A stretch of 14,495 bases of DNA. It comes from Chloroflexota bacterium. GTDB taxonomy: Bacteria > Chloroflexota > Dehalococcoidia > Lucifugimonadales > UBA3495. Positions 6,028-13,604 of the stretch are shown here, piece by piece. Position numbers and translations under genes: made by a program. Location: the NCBI GenBank assembly GCA_028874675.1, contig JAPPJA010000213.1, positions 1 through 14,495 on the forward strand, written 5' to 3'. The first letter of the stretch is position 1, and each line of letters starts with the position of its first letter. The notes under the pieces were generated by a model, which was given only the letters and a program-made list of their open reading frames with translations, was not told the DNA's origin and did no database searches.

Positions 6028-6783
6028 CTAGGACAGGTTATTTTCCAGGAATGCCCAGACCTTGCCCCAGCCATCCACTGCCTGCTCCTGGCGGTACATG
6101 GGGCGGTCGTAATAAAAGAAACCGTGGCCGGCGCCATCATACCGGTGAAACTCGTACGACTTGCCGAGCCTCTTTAACTCCGCTTCATGCTGATCTACCT
6201 GTTCCGGAGTTGGCGCCGCGTCCTCATTGCCGAACAACCCCAGCAGGGGGCAGGACAGGTCGGCAGTGTAATCTATTGGGGCTACCGGCTGATTGGCTGT
6301 CAAGTCGTCTCCGGAGGCCACCACACGACCTCCCCAGCACTCCACCGCGGCGTCGAAGCCATCTATCCGGCAACCGGAAAGGAAGGTCAACCTGCCACCG
6401 GAGCAGGTGCCAAAAACACCCACCTTGCCGCTGAGATTGGGAAGCGTCCGCAGGAAGCGCAATGCGCCCTCGATGTCTCCCAGCGCCTGTTCATCGGGTA
6501 TGCCCCCCGACTCACGAACCCTGGCTCCGACTTCGGATGGGTCTCCGTGGCCGTTCCGGTGATACAGGTTGGGCGAGATAGTCAGGTATCCGTGGTGCGC
6601 GAAGCGGCGGGCCGTCTCCCGGTACCACTCGTCCCAACCCGGGGCGTGGTGAATCAGCACCATCCCGGGAAATGGACCGGCGCCCAGGGGCTTGGCAATG
6701 TAGGCCCCGATTGAATCGCCGTTATGGCCCTGTACCGACGTGGTCTCCGCAATCATCCCTTCGTACATGTCAGTGGTGTACAT
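6028..6783 (-). CDS. Dienelactone hydrolase family protein
   Basis: A 251-residue alpha/beta hydrolase of the DLH family (PF01738). The classic triad is visible: Cys127 in GTCSGG (125-130), Asp188 in FGNEDAAP (184-191), and His220 in GAGHGFF (217-223). IHHAPGWDEW (44-53) replaces the usual H-E-x-x-G oxyanion region. Family members hydrolyse enol-lactones in aromatic catabolism, but most homologues act on unknown lactones or esters. No signal peptide. AAGGAG lies 7 nt before the ATG at 6783. A palindrome at 6817-6829 and a TTGACT box lie just upstream. It is the first gene of the minus-strand block, 146 nt before the acyl-CoA synthetase start, which has its own promoter; joint function in lactone opening plus acid activation is a guess from position. 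Confidence 0.92.
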   Translation of the reverse strand: MYTTDMYEGMIAETTSVQGHNGDSIGAYIAKPLGAGPFPGMVLIHHAPGWDEWYRETARRFAHHGYLTISPNLYHRNGHGDPSEVGARVRESGGIPDEQALGDIEGALRFLRTLPNLSGKVGVFGTCSGGRLTFLSGCRIDGFDAAVECWGGRVVASGDDLTANQPVAPIDYTADLSCPLLGLFGNEDAAPTPEQVDQHEAELKRLGKSYEFHRYDGAGHGFFYYDRPMYRQEQAVDGWGKVWAFLENNLS

Positions 6784-7154
6784 ACACTTACTCCTTGCAT
6801 GATGATGACCCTAGCTTGAAACGGTTTCACTCCCAAGTCAAGACCTGAGCCTGTACGCCGCCTCCAAGGGATGGTTATATCTAACCTGGCCCGCCAGGGA
6901 AGTCATTCCCGGCAGTTCCATTGGAAGGGACCCTCGCCTTCGAAACCCGGACGCCAGGCCGCCCCCGCCTTTTAAATGTGGTTTGCAGACTCAATTGGGC
7001 GTACACTGTGGGCAGGTTCTCTTGAAATGGCTATGCGGTCTGGTGGAGACCTGCCTGGTAAGCTCATGGCGACCCTCCTGCCACCGGCCGTTTGCCAATC
7101 CCGCTACGTTGTGCACGCGCCCACTTAAACGATCGGAAGAGGTGAGTAAAGCCA
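6784..7154. other. Divergent intergenic region
   Basis: A 371-bp spacer between the dienelactone hydrolase (minus) and M20 (plus) genes. It contains the palindrome at 6817-6829, a small hairpin (GGGAA-GTCA-TTCCC, 6897-6910, extended outward by GCC/GGC), an inverted pair TTCCA-T-TGGAA (6917-6927), and an AT-rich TTTTAAAT at about 6969-6976. For M20 I find no -35/-10 pair with good spacing. No SD-led ORF is seen. Confidence 0.55.
6817..6829. promoter_or_regulatory. Candidate operator TGAAAC-G-GTTTCA
   Basis: A perfect palindrome with 6-bp arms around one base, 34 nt upstream of the dienelactone hydrolase ATG. A minus-strand TTGACT (6841-6836) lies directly upstream and could be the -35 box, placing the palindrome in the promoter spacer; a matching -10 is not clear. 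The TGAAAC half-site resembles LacI-family operators, although those usually have a central CG and even length. The regulator is unknown. Confidence 0.35.
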
Positions 7155-8390
7155 ATGACCAATCAACCCTCTGCTCCTAAGGAAGAACTGGCTGGCCGTT
7201 CCAATTCTGCTATAGGGGATTCAAGGCGAGCGCTCTTCGACCTCTCGCTTGATATCCACGCCCACCCGGAGCTTAACTACCAGGAGCATTATTCTTCCAG
7301 GGCGCTTGCCGACTTCCTGGAAAGCAACGGCCTGCCCGTGGAACGAGGCATTGGCGGCGTCGAAACTGCCTTCCGGTCCACCATCCAGGGTGAAGGCGGT
7401 GATGGTCCAACAGTAGCTGTCCTGGCCGAGTATGACGCGCTTCCGGAGATTGGGCATGGCTGCGGCCATAATTTGATCGCCATGGCTGCCATGGGGGCTG
7501 CCCTTGGATTGAAGGCAGGCGCACAGGCACTTCCGGGTCGGGTAATGATCATTGGAACCCCTGCTGAGGAAGGAGGTGGCGGCAAGATTCGGCTTATGGA
7601 AGCGGGTGTATTTGACGGGGTTGACGCTACCCTGTCTTCCCACCCCTTTTCCAACCGGACGATTATTCCCGCTGCCGCCCCCAAGGGGGAAAGCTGGAGT
7701 CTGGCCATGGTGGGATACCGTTATATGTACCATGGCCGGGCCGCCCACGCCGCAGCCGCGCCGGAGGCTGGCATCAACGCGTTGAATGCCGTAATTCACC
7801 TCTTTACCGGTATAGACGCCCTGCGCCAGCACCTTCGGGATGACGTGCGCATCCACGGCGTTATAACGGATGGCGGCATGGCCCCCAATGTAGTGCCGGA
7901 ATTTGCCGCCGCCAATTTCATGCTGCGATGTCGGGACCGCCGCTATCTGGCCGACGAGGTGGTCGGCAAGGCGCTGAAGGTGGCTGAGGGCGCAGCGGCC
8001 ATGACCGGCGCTCGCCTGGAAGTCGAAGAGTTCTATCCCTTCTACGAGAATGTCCAGCCCAATGTTGTGCTGGCCCAGGCCGTTGCCGCCAACGCTCGCG
8101 CTCTTGGCTTCAGGCTGGATGATCCCCTTCCTGGCCGTCCGGGCAGCGGGGCGTCAACCGACTTTGGCAACGTCAGCCAGTTCATGCCGGCCTTCGAACT
8201 GAGATATGCAGTCAGTGAAGAACCGGTGGCATCCCATACCCGTGACATGTGCGTTACTGCCGCCACCGACCTGGCCCTGTCCAACGCGCTGACTGTGGCC
8301 AAGACCCTGAGCCTGACGGCCAGTGACTTGCTGCGCGACCCGGCCCTGGTGCAGGCAGCCCGTACCGAGTTTGCCGAAAGAGCCGGCTGA
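7155..8390 (+). CDS. M20-family metal-dependent amidohydrolase
   Basis: A 411-residue M20D-type enzyme of the AbgB/PM20D2 kind, which cleaves N-acyl amino acids or short dipeptide-like amides. Metal-site motifs are complete: HAHPELNYQE (35-44), AEYDALPEIGHGCGHN (91-106) with Cys103 and His105, GTPAEEGGGG (134-143) with Glu138/Glu139, SSHPF (161-165) with His163, and a C-terminal His361 in EPVASHTRD. The lid/dimerisation domain lies at about 185-300, with HGRAAHAAAAPEAGINAL (193-210). There is no signal peptide, so it is cytoplasmic. Upstream GAGGTGA, 9-10 nt before the ATG, is a fair SD. It is divergent from the dienelactone hydrolase and followed on the same strand by the luciferase-like monooxygenase after 177 nt. 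The exact amide substrate is open. Confidence 0.92.
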   Translation: MTNQPSAPKEELAGRSNSAIGDSRRALFDLSLDIHAHPELNYQEHYSSRALADFLESNGLPVERGIGGVETAFRSTIQGEGGDGPTVAVLAEYDALPEIGHGCGHNLIAMAAMGAALGLKAGAQALPGRVMIIGTPAEEGGGGKIRLMEAGVFDGVDATLSSHPFSNRTIIPAAAPKGESWSLAMVGYRYMYHGRAAHAAAAPEAGINALNAVIHLFTGIDALRQHLRDDVRIHGVITDGGMAPNVVPEFAAANFMLRCRDRRYLADEVVGKALKVAEGAAAMTGARLEVEEFYPFYENVQPNVVLAQAVAANARALGFRLDDPLPGRPGSGASTDFGNVSQFMPAFELRYAVSEEPVASHTRDMCVTAATDLALSNALTVAKTLSLTASDLLRDPALVQAARTEFAERAG

Positions 8391-8444
8391 TCGCGTGTGA
8401 GCCTCGCAGTCGGCGTCGGTGGCTCGGGCGTCATAGGTAACCAT

Positions 8445-8472
8445 GCCCCGACTCCACCGCCGCTGACGGGGC
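8445..8472 (+). terminator. Possible terminator after the M20 gene
   Basis: GCCCCG (8445-8450) pairs with CGGGGC (8467-8472), a 6-bp GC stem with a 16-nt loop. It is followed by GTATTGCCCCTTTCTCTT, a pyrimidine-rich but interrupted tract. It separates the M20 stop from the candidate promoter of the next gene. Confidence 0.35.
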
Positions 8473-8475
8473 GTA

Positions 8476-8505
8476 TTGCCCCTTTCTCTTGGCCCAAACT
8501 AAAAT
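8476..8505 (+). promoter_or_regulatory. Candidate promoter of the luciferase-like monooxygenase
   Basis: TTGCCC (8476-8481; 4 of 6) and TAAAAT (8500-8505; 5 of 6) with an 18-bp spacer. The predicted start is near 8512, giving a leader of about 56 nt. The TTGCCC also belongs to the tract after the preceding hairpin, so the match is moderate. Confidence 0.45.
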
Positions 8506-8567
8506 AGTGGCGAAAGCAAGCCAGTTAAGCAGCCCCCGAAATTTACGCCAATCAGGGAGTAGCAGCT

Positions 8568-9656
8568 ATGGAATTTGGACTCTTTATGATGCCTCTGCAT
8601 CCACCCCACCGGACCTATGCCGACTCCTATGATCGGGATCTGGCCCTTATTGTTGAGGCGGACCGGCTGGGCTACCACGAGGCCTGGATCGGCGAACATA
8701 TCACCGAGCGGTGGGAAAACGCGCCTTGCCCCGACCTCCTGATTGCCAAGGCCCTGGCAATGACCAACCAGATTCGGCTGGCCACCGGCGTCACCCTGCT
8801 GGCTATTCACAATCCGGTGGAGGTAGCCCATCGCATAGCCATGCTTGACCACCTGTCCCGGGGCCGAATCTATTGGGGTATCGGCCACCGGGCCATACCC
8901 ACCGACCTGACGCTCTTTGGTGTGGGAGCAGATACCGGCATCGACGTCAGGGAGCGTTCCGCAGAAGCTTTGGATGTAATACTCAAGATCTGGGAATCCG
9001 ACGGCAAGTTCACCTACAACGGCAAGTTTTTCCAGGTTGACGCCCCCGAGCTGGATCCGGTCATGGAACGAGGGTTGCACATGAAGCCCTACCAGCAGCC
9101 GCACCCACCCATCGGCGTCGCGGCTACCTCTCTGGCTTCGGGTTCCATTCGCGTGGCCGGCGAGCGGGGCTGGATTCCCATGAGCAGCTCCAACCTTGCT
9201 CCTCAGCACCTGCGCGACCACTGGACTGTGGTGGAAGAGGGCGCCGAGGAGGCCGGCAAGGACTGTAGCCGCCGGGACTGGCGGATAGGCCGGGACGTAT
9301 TTGTTGCCCGGACTCCCGAGCTGGCAAGGGAACGCGCCCGCGCCGTTCTGGGTCGCAACTATGTCCAGCACCAGTTGCCCAACCGCCAGGGCTCCGGGCT
9401 GCTGAATTCCACCAAGATTGATCCGGAAATGGCTGACGAAGCGGTGGACGTGGACTACATGATGGAGAACATCTGGATTGTTGGCGATCCCCAGGAGTGC
9501 GCCGACCGTATTCGCGACCTTTACGAGCGGACGGGAGGTTTCGGTCATCTGCTAGCCATCACCCAGGACCCGGATGATCCGGACTGGGAGCACGAATGCC
9601 TGCAACTGCTCATGGAAGAAGTGGGTCCGCGAATTTCTGATCTTCAGGGAGAATAG
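8568..9656 (+). CDS. LLM-class flavin-dependent monooxygenase
   Basis: A 362-residue member of the bacterial luciferase-like family (PF00296), a TIM barrel using FMNH2 or F420. Visible family parts: GLFMMPLHPP (4-13), EADRLGYHEAWIGEH (30-44), LATGVTLL (71-78), and HNPVEVAHRIAMLDHLSRGR (81-100) followed by GIGHRAIPTDL (104-114). The pattern is closest to limonene-monooxygenase-like members, which insert oxygen into hydrophobic ring or ketone substrates; the substrate here is unknown. GVAATS (about 182-187) and the C-terminal WIVGDPQECADRIRDLYERT also fit. The start is set by AGGGAG about 9 nt before the ATG. It has no reductase neighbour. It converges on a small minus-strand gene. Confidence 0.93.
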   Translation: MEFGLFMMPLHPPHRTYADSYDRDLALIVEADRLGYHEAWIGEHITERWENAPCPDLLIAKALAMTNQIRLATGVTLLAIHNPVEVAHRIAMLDHLSRGRIYWGIGHRAIPTDLTLFGVGADTGIDVRERSAEALDVILKIWESDGKFTYNGKFFQVDAPELDPVMERGLHMKPYQQPHPPIGVAATSLASGSIRVAGERGWIPMSSSNLAPQHLRDHWTVVEEGAEEAGKDCSRRDWRIGRDVFVARTPELARERARAVLGRNYVQHQLPNRQGSGLLNSTKIDPEMADEAVDVDYMMENIWIVGDPQECADRIRDLYERTGGFGHLLAITQDPDDPDWEHECLQLLMEEVGPRISDLQGE

Positions 9657-9693
9657 TCGCCCTGCACTGTGTGCGTGTCGGGCCGGGCATTCT

Positions 9694-9730
9694 CTTCAGG
9701 GCTGCGGGTGTCAGCAAAGCCGGCCTGAAG
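9694..9730. terminator. Hairpin between convergent genes
   Basis: CTTCAGGGCT (9694-9703) pairs with AGC-CGG-CCTGAAG (9718-9730); the middle CGG is bulged. The outer 7 bp are perfect. It lies between the stops at 9656 (plus) and 9747 (minus) and could serve both transcripts. There is no good T-run on either side. Confidence 0.4.
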
Positions 9731-9746
9731 CCTGGCAACGGCCACT

Positions 9747-9965
9747 CTAGCGTGTAGCGTTCTTCTGCGAGTGCCTGCGCCATGCTTTCGCCACCGTCCG
9801 CAGCGGGAAGCTGGCAATTTTGAAGAGAAACCGGGCTAGCACCTCCAGCGAAGCCAACAGGTCGGAGGCTAGCCCTCCTCGCTGGATTTGCTCCCGACGG
9901 TATTCCGACTCTGCCTGCCAGTATCTCTGGTCGGGTGGGATTGGTGGCATAGGAGGAATTTCCAT
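9747..9965 (-). CDS. Small unknown protein, 72 residues, proline-rich N terminus
   Basis: I do not recognise this protein. It begins MEIPPMPPIPPDQRYW, a proline-rich head with three P-P pairs, followed by a charged helix-like part (QAESEYRREQIQRGG, 17-31). An amphipathic or weakly hydrophobic stretch follows (LLASLEVLARFLFKIASFPL) and then a strongly basic tail (KAWRRHSQKNATR). The frame is open upstream to 10031, but the start at 9965 has AAGGGAGGG 6-7 nt upstream and an extended -10 promoter beyond it, so I choose it. The good SD and promoter argue for a real gene. The hydrophobic stretch has charges and is short for a clean transmembrane helix; membrane-surface binding is possible. It converges on the monooxygenase. 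Confidence 0.6.
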   Translation of the reverse strand: MEIPPMPPIPPDQRYWQAESEYRREQIQRGGLASDLLASLEVLARFLFKIASFPLRTVAKAWRRHSQKNATR

Positions 9966-9996
9966 CGTGAACCCTCCCTTGCGTTCAGTTAGACCC

Positions 9997-10024
9997 ACTA
10001 TAGCACAACCATTCTCCTTGCCAG
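9997..10024 (-). promoter_or_regulatory. Extended -10 promoter of the small gene
   Basis: On the minus strand, TATAGT (10002-9997) is preceded by TGC, an extended -10. CTGGCA (10024-10019; 4 of 6 to TTGACA) is 16 bp upstream. The predicted start is near 9990, about 25 nt before the ATG at 9965, with the SD between. Confidence 0.5.
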
Positions 10025-10560
10025 GCGACATCCTGCCGTTTCCATCCCATCGCGCCTGGCGACTGGGTGGCCGGCCCAGGAATACGTTGGCCCAAATGCC
10101 ATTTCACCTTGAGTTGGCCCATTGACCATAACCGCCATTACCTGAATGCCCCAGCCGCCGGATGCCGATATACTGGCGCCCCTCGGCAAGACAGCCCGCC
10201 ACCATCTCACATCCCTCGGGGAGTTAAGAGAGCCAGGTTCTCTTCGTCCAGAAGAGGCCAATATGCCGGCTCACTGCAGCGCCTGGCAAGAACAAACTTT
10301 TCGCTAGTCGATTCCCAGATTTCTGCCAATGACGGCCACATGGCAAAATCCGAGCGGGGAATAAGGTCAAATGAGCCCAGGTAACGAAAAACCCCCTTTT
10401 TGTTGCTGCCTTCGGCTCGCCCGTGCGTTAGCCCTGCAGTTCGGGTGAGGGCGGACGCGAAAGGAATATCAAGTTTGGTTGCAGGTTGACCTCAAGAAAG
10501 TACGCAAGTGCTGTGCTACCATTGTGATTGTGCAACCGATTCGTAGAGGTGATTAAAGAG
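10025..10560. other. Gene-poor region upstream of the S49 peptidase gene
   Basis: About 535 bp with no convincing gene. Reading frames on both strands (for example 10067-10384 plus, 9998-10261 minus) lack SDs and have atypical composition. Seen here: inverted repeats CTGGG/CCCAG (10063-10079) and CTCGCCCG/CGGGTGAG (10416-10423 with 10442-10449, one G-T pair); an imperfect A/T hairpin at 10383-10404; TTGACC at 10486-10491; and a possible extended -10, TGCTACCAT (10514-10522), 39 nt before the peptidase ATG. The spacing between those last two boxes (25 bp) is too long for a normal promoter. A decayed gene or an untranslated RNA cannot be excluded. Confidence 0.5.
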
Positions 10561-11406
10561 ATGCCCCTCCTTCCAAAACTCGGGCGAAGCAGAGGCGTCG
10601 CCGTAGTTGAGGTTTACGGTACCATCGGCGGTCGAGTGCGCGAATCGGTCTATGACAGGCTGTTTTCAGAGGTCGCAACCAGCAAGCGATACCGCGCCTT
10701 GCTACTCGACATTCAATCTCCAGGAGGGTCCGCCGCCGGGTCCGAGTTGATGTACTACGGCCTGAAGAAGGTGGCCGCCCAGAAGCCGGTGGTGGCGCAC
10801 ATTCGGAACCTCGGCGCCTCCGGTGGGTACTATCTTGCCTGCGCCGCCAACCGGGTAACCGCCCTGCCCACATCCCTGGTGGGTTCCATTGGCGTGATTT
10901 ATGCGCGCCCCATACTGGAACAACTGATGGCCAGGGCTGGAATAGAATTTTCCGTAGTCAAGGGTGGTCGGCTAAAGGACATGGGTGGCTTCTGGCGGGG
11001 CCCAACCGAGGAGGAGTCGGAGAAGCTTCAGGAACTGATTGGTGAAGTGTACGAGAATTTCCTCTCCGTGGTGAAGGACGGGCGTTCCCTGGCGGATGAA
11101 CAGGCCCGGGAACTGGCCACGGGAGAACTCTTTACCGCTCGGCGGGGCAAGGAATTGGGTCTTGTGGACGACCTGATTGATTTTGATCAGTCTCTGCAGT
11201 TGGCTGGCCAGCTGGCCGGCATTGAAGCGGGTAAGGTGCGCCCCAAGTGGTTGCGTCCCCGCCGCACCCTGTCCGAAAAGCTGACTGGCCGCCCCGCAAA
11301 TCAGGCAATAGGCGCAGGCTTCTGGGGAGTTGACCTGCAGCGACTGTTGAACGGGGGCCTCTACTACCTGGAACCTTCTGCCTTGCTGGGCACACCCGAG
11401 GATTAG
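10561..11406 (+). CDS. sppA: S49-family (SppA-like) serine peptidase lacking a membrane anchor
   Basis: A 281-residue protein of the S49 signal peptide peptidase family. It has LLLDIQSPGGSAAGSE (47-62), then NLGASGGYY (83-91) with nucleophile Ser87, and VVKGGRLKDMG (132-142) with general base Lys139. The 52-residue Ser-Lys spacing equals that of Bacillus SppA (Ser147, Lys199). TGELFTARRGKELGLVDDL continues the family pattern. SppA normally has an N-terminal transmembrane helix; this protein starts MPLLPKLGRSRGVAVVEVYG and reaches the first core strand at once, so I predict a soluble or peripheral protein. A TTG at 10528 extends the frame by 11 residues but adds no hydrophobic segment. I choose ATG 10561, with GAGGTGA 8 nt upstream. 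The substrate is probably remnant signal peptides or membrane peptides, by family. It converges on the next gene with a 35-nt gap. Confidence 0.88.
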   Translation: MPLLPKLGRSRGVAVVEVYGTIGGRVRESVYDRLFSEVATSKRYRALLLDIQSPGGSAAGSELMYYGLKKVAAQKPVVAHIRNLGASGGYYLACAANRVTALPTSLVGSIGVIYARPILEQLMARAGIEFSVVKGGRLKDMGGFWRGPTEEESEKLQELIGEVYENFLSVVKDGRSLADEQARELATGELFTARRGKELGLVDDLIDFDQSLQLAGQLAGIEAGKVRPKWLRPRRTLSEKLTGRPANQAIGAGFWGVDLQRLLNGGLYYLEPSALLGTPED

Positions 11407-11441
11407 TTACAGCCTGGATTGTTGTTGTCGCCCAGGAATCG

Positions 11442-12623
11442 CTACCAGCCTGCGTCGTTGGGGCGCAAACCCATCATGGCCTGTCCGCCAAATTCGTAGT
11501 TGGAAAGCAGGCCAGCGCCGTGCTGCACCACCACGTGCACGTCCCTCCACCGCCGCTCCAGGCCGTTGCTCCGGTGGATAGCGTTCGTTCCGGCGGCGTG
11601 GAACAGGATGTCCACAGCCCGGGCTGCCTGGTGAATCGAGTGGGTGATGGCCAGCCGTGCCTGTGCAAGTTCCGGGCTGGGCGTGGGCATGTCGTCCGAA
11701 AAGGAGTCCCAGGCTCTGGCCACTGCATCCAGCAGGTACGCGCGCGAGCCGCTGATGATTGCCTCCGCTTCGCCTACTCTGGCCTGAACGTGGGGCCGGT
11801 CCCGGAGCAGAGTAGTAGATATCGTGGTTCCAGAGCCCGAAGCCATATCCTTGAAAGCGTCCATGGCCCCACGGGCCGCGCCCAGCGCCACCGCGGAAAC
11901 CAGCACCCAGATGGCAATCAGCATTGTTCTGGGGTGATACAGGAACCCCGGCTCCAGGGGAGAGTCGTACAGTCGGAAGGAACGCTCTGCCGGGACAAAA
12001 ACGTCCTCCAGCACGAAGTCGTTGCTTCCTGTGCCGCAAAGCCCGACTACCTGCCATGTGTCGTGAACCGTCGCCGTATCTATAGGGGTGAACAGCATAG
12101 CCGTGGCCGGACGCCCTTCCTCGGTCATTCGGGGTCCCTCGTCGTCCACCACTCGGGTGTTAACGAACAGCCAGTTGGCGTTGGCTATTCCACTGGCGTA
12201 GTCCCACCTGCCGCTGACCCGGTAGCCACCGGGGACCGGTCGGGACTCGCCAAGGGGTCGGAACGAACCCGCGCAACGGAAGTCAGGGGGCAGGCCAAAC
12301 ATATCCCTGGCAGCCTCGGGCGTGAAGTTTCCCGTAAACAAGGCTCCCCCGTTGGACAGCAGCCCGCACCATCCAACTGAAGCCTCCGCCTTGGAGACCT
12401 CTTCAATGACCTTATAGGCGGTTACAGGATGTAGTTGAGGCCCGCCCATGCTGGACGGCAGGAACAACCGGTAAACACCGGCCTGGTTCACCAGCCTCGC
12501 CAGGCTGTCTGGGATATGCCGCTCCCGGTCCATCTCCTCCCGGGCGGATACAATGTGGGGAGCAAGGCTTTGGGCTTCGACCAGGAACTTCTCTTCAATA
12601 GACTGCTTAACTTGCATGTTCAT
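11442..12623 (-). CDS. Acyl-CoA-dehydrogenase-fold flavin monooxygenase (HsaA/DszC-like)
   Basis: A 393-residue protein with the acyl-CoA dehydrogenase fold. The features match the two-component flavin monooxygenase branch (HsaA, HpaH, DszC; C-terminal domain PF08028) rather than beta-oxidation dehydrogenases: SGRWDYASG (137-145), GLCGTGSNDF (194-203), LEDVFVP (205-211), and a C-terminal helical domain (about 240-370) with the HAAGTNAIH stretch near the active site. Such enzymes hydroxylate aromatic or sulfur substrates with FMNH2 supplied by a separate reductase, and none is in this window. The catalytic glutamate typical of dehydrogenases is not evident to me. The start is uncertain: ATG 12623 and ATG 12617 are both possible and neither has a clear SD. 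MazG lies 162 nt upstream on the same strand; a shared operon is possible but functionally unrelated. Confidence 0.85.
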   Translation of the reverse strand: MNMQVKQSIEEKFLVEAQSLAPHIVSAREEMDRERHIPDSLARLVNQAGVYRLFLPSSMGGPQLHPVTAYKVIEEVSKAEASVGWCGLLSNGGALFTGNFTPEAARDMFGLPPDFRCAGSFRPLGESRPVPGGYRVSGRWDYASGIANANWLFVNTRVVDDEGPRMTEEGRPATAMLFTPIDTATVHDTWQVVGLCGTGSNDFVLEDVFVPAERSFRLYDSPLEPGFLYHPRTMLIAIWVLVSAVALGAARGAMDAFKDMASGSGTTISTTLLRDRPHVQARVGEAEAIISGSRAYLLDAVARAWDSFSDDMPTPSPELAQARLAITHSIHQAARAVDILFHAAGTNAIHRSNGLERRWRDVHVVVQHGAGLLSNYEFGGQAMMGLRPNDAGW

Positions 12624-12785
12624 TTGGTGTTTACCGCGAGGGAATGGAGGCGACTGTACTCAACCTGGTGGTGTTTATGTACCTGCATTCGGGTTATTGG
12701 CCAGGTCCCGGGGTGACTGATCGGTGAGGGCAAGAGGGCCCCGCATTAAAGGTGCTTGCTGGTGTGGCCCGCAGCCAGGGAGTCA

Positions 12786-13598
12786 TCATCCCACGATGGT
12801 CTTGGCTTCTTGCCACAGGACTTCCTTCTCGTCCAGGGGCAGTTGCTCGAAATCCAGGCGTCGCTGCTCTGCCAGTTCCTCCATCTGCAGGTACCGGCGG
12901 CGGAAGCGACTGTTAGCCTGCCGCAGGGCATCCTCAGCCTGCACGTCCATCCAGCGGCACAGATTCACCATCACCATCAGGAGATCGCCCAGTTCGTGCG
13001 TCTTTTGCGAGTCCGTAGAGGCATGCCGGAACTCCTCTATCTCTTCAATGACCTTATCCAGGACTCCGGAAACATCTTCCCACTCAAAACCTGACCGAGA
13101 AACCCTATCCTGCATCAACTGGGAATAGCTCAGGGCAGGCAGTGCATTTGGGATGCCGTCAACGGGCGACTTGCGAACCCCCTGTTGAGCGCGTTCCGCG
13201 GCCTTCAACTGCTCCCAGTTGAGCTCTACCTCGCGGGCGTCGGAAACACTGGTACTTCCGAACACGTGAGGATGGCGGCGGACCAGCTTGCCGTTAATGG
13301 CGGTCAGGACATCGGCCAGGGTAAAGTCTCCGGCCTCCCTGGCTATGTCTGCGTGGAAAGCCACCTGGACCAGGATGTCTCCCAACTCTTCGGCCAGCAG
13401 CGGCGGCGACCCTTGGTCGATGGCTTCCAGCGCCTCGTAACATTCCTCAAGCAGGTGTCGCTTCAGGGATTCGTGGGTCTGTTCGCGATCCCACGGGCAG
13501 CCGCCCGGGGCCCGCAGTCGAGTCACGATATCCACCAGGGTCTGAAACTGGCCCAAATCGGCATCAGTGAATTGATGCGAGAATTGATCGTTTTCCAT
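12786..13598 (-). CDS. mazG: Nucleoside triphosphate pyrophosphohydrolase MazG
   Basis: A 270-residue housekeeping enzyme that hydrolyses (d)NTPs to NMP and PPi, cleaning aberrant nucleotides. Two tandem MazG domains are visible. The first has LRAPGGCPWDREQTHESLKR (28-47), metal-binding EExxE at 51-55 and ExxD at 71-74. The second has EExxE at 185-189 and ExxD at 202-205. The length is normal for the E. coli type. The ATG at 13598 lacks any SD; a TATAAT box ends only 6 nt before it, so the transcript should begin at or within a base of the ATG (leaderless). Internal GTG codons further in have no SD and would cut into the core. The gene is divergent from the DUF1461 gene with a 139-nt spacer. 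Confidence 0.96.
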   Translation of the reverse strand: MENDQFSHQFTDADLGQFQTLVDIVTRLRAPGGCPWDREQTHESLKRHLLEECYEALEAIDQGSPPLLAEELGDILVQVAFHADIAREAGDFTLADVLTAINGKLVRRHPHVFGSTSVSDAREVELNWEQLKAAERAQQGVRKSPVDGIPNALPALSYSQLMQDRVSRSGFEWEDVSGVLDKVIEEIEEFRHASTDSQKTHELGDLLMVMVNLCRWMDVQAEDALRQANSRFRRRYLQMEELAEQRRLDFEQLPLDEKEVLWQEAKTIVG

Positions 13599-13604
13599 GC
13601 GCTA

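Noticed and set aside
8499..9548. 349-residue minus-strand frame opposite the luciferase-like monooxygenase
   Set aside because: It is a mirror frame of a strongly supported gene in GC-rich DNA. Its product has no recognisable motif and no SD.
10067..10384. 105-residue frame upstream of the S49 peptidase gene
   Set aside because: No SD, an odd Arg/Pro/Ser-rich composition and no recognisable motif.
10383..10404. A-run/T-run hairpin as an intrinsic terminator
   Set aside because: The stem is almost entirely A-T with no GC part and no gene ends just before it.
11520..12380. 286-residue plus-strand frame opposite the HsaA-like gene
   Set aside because: Antisense shadow of a well-supported gene; no SD and no family motifs.
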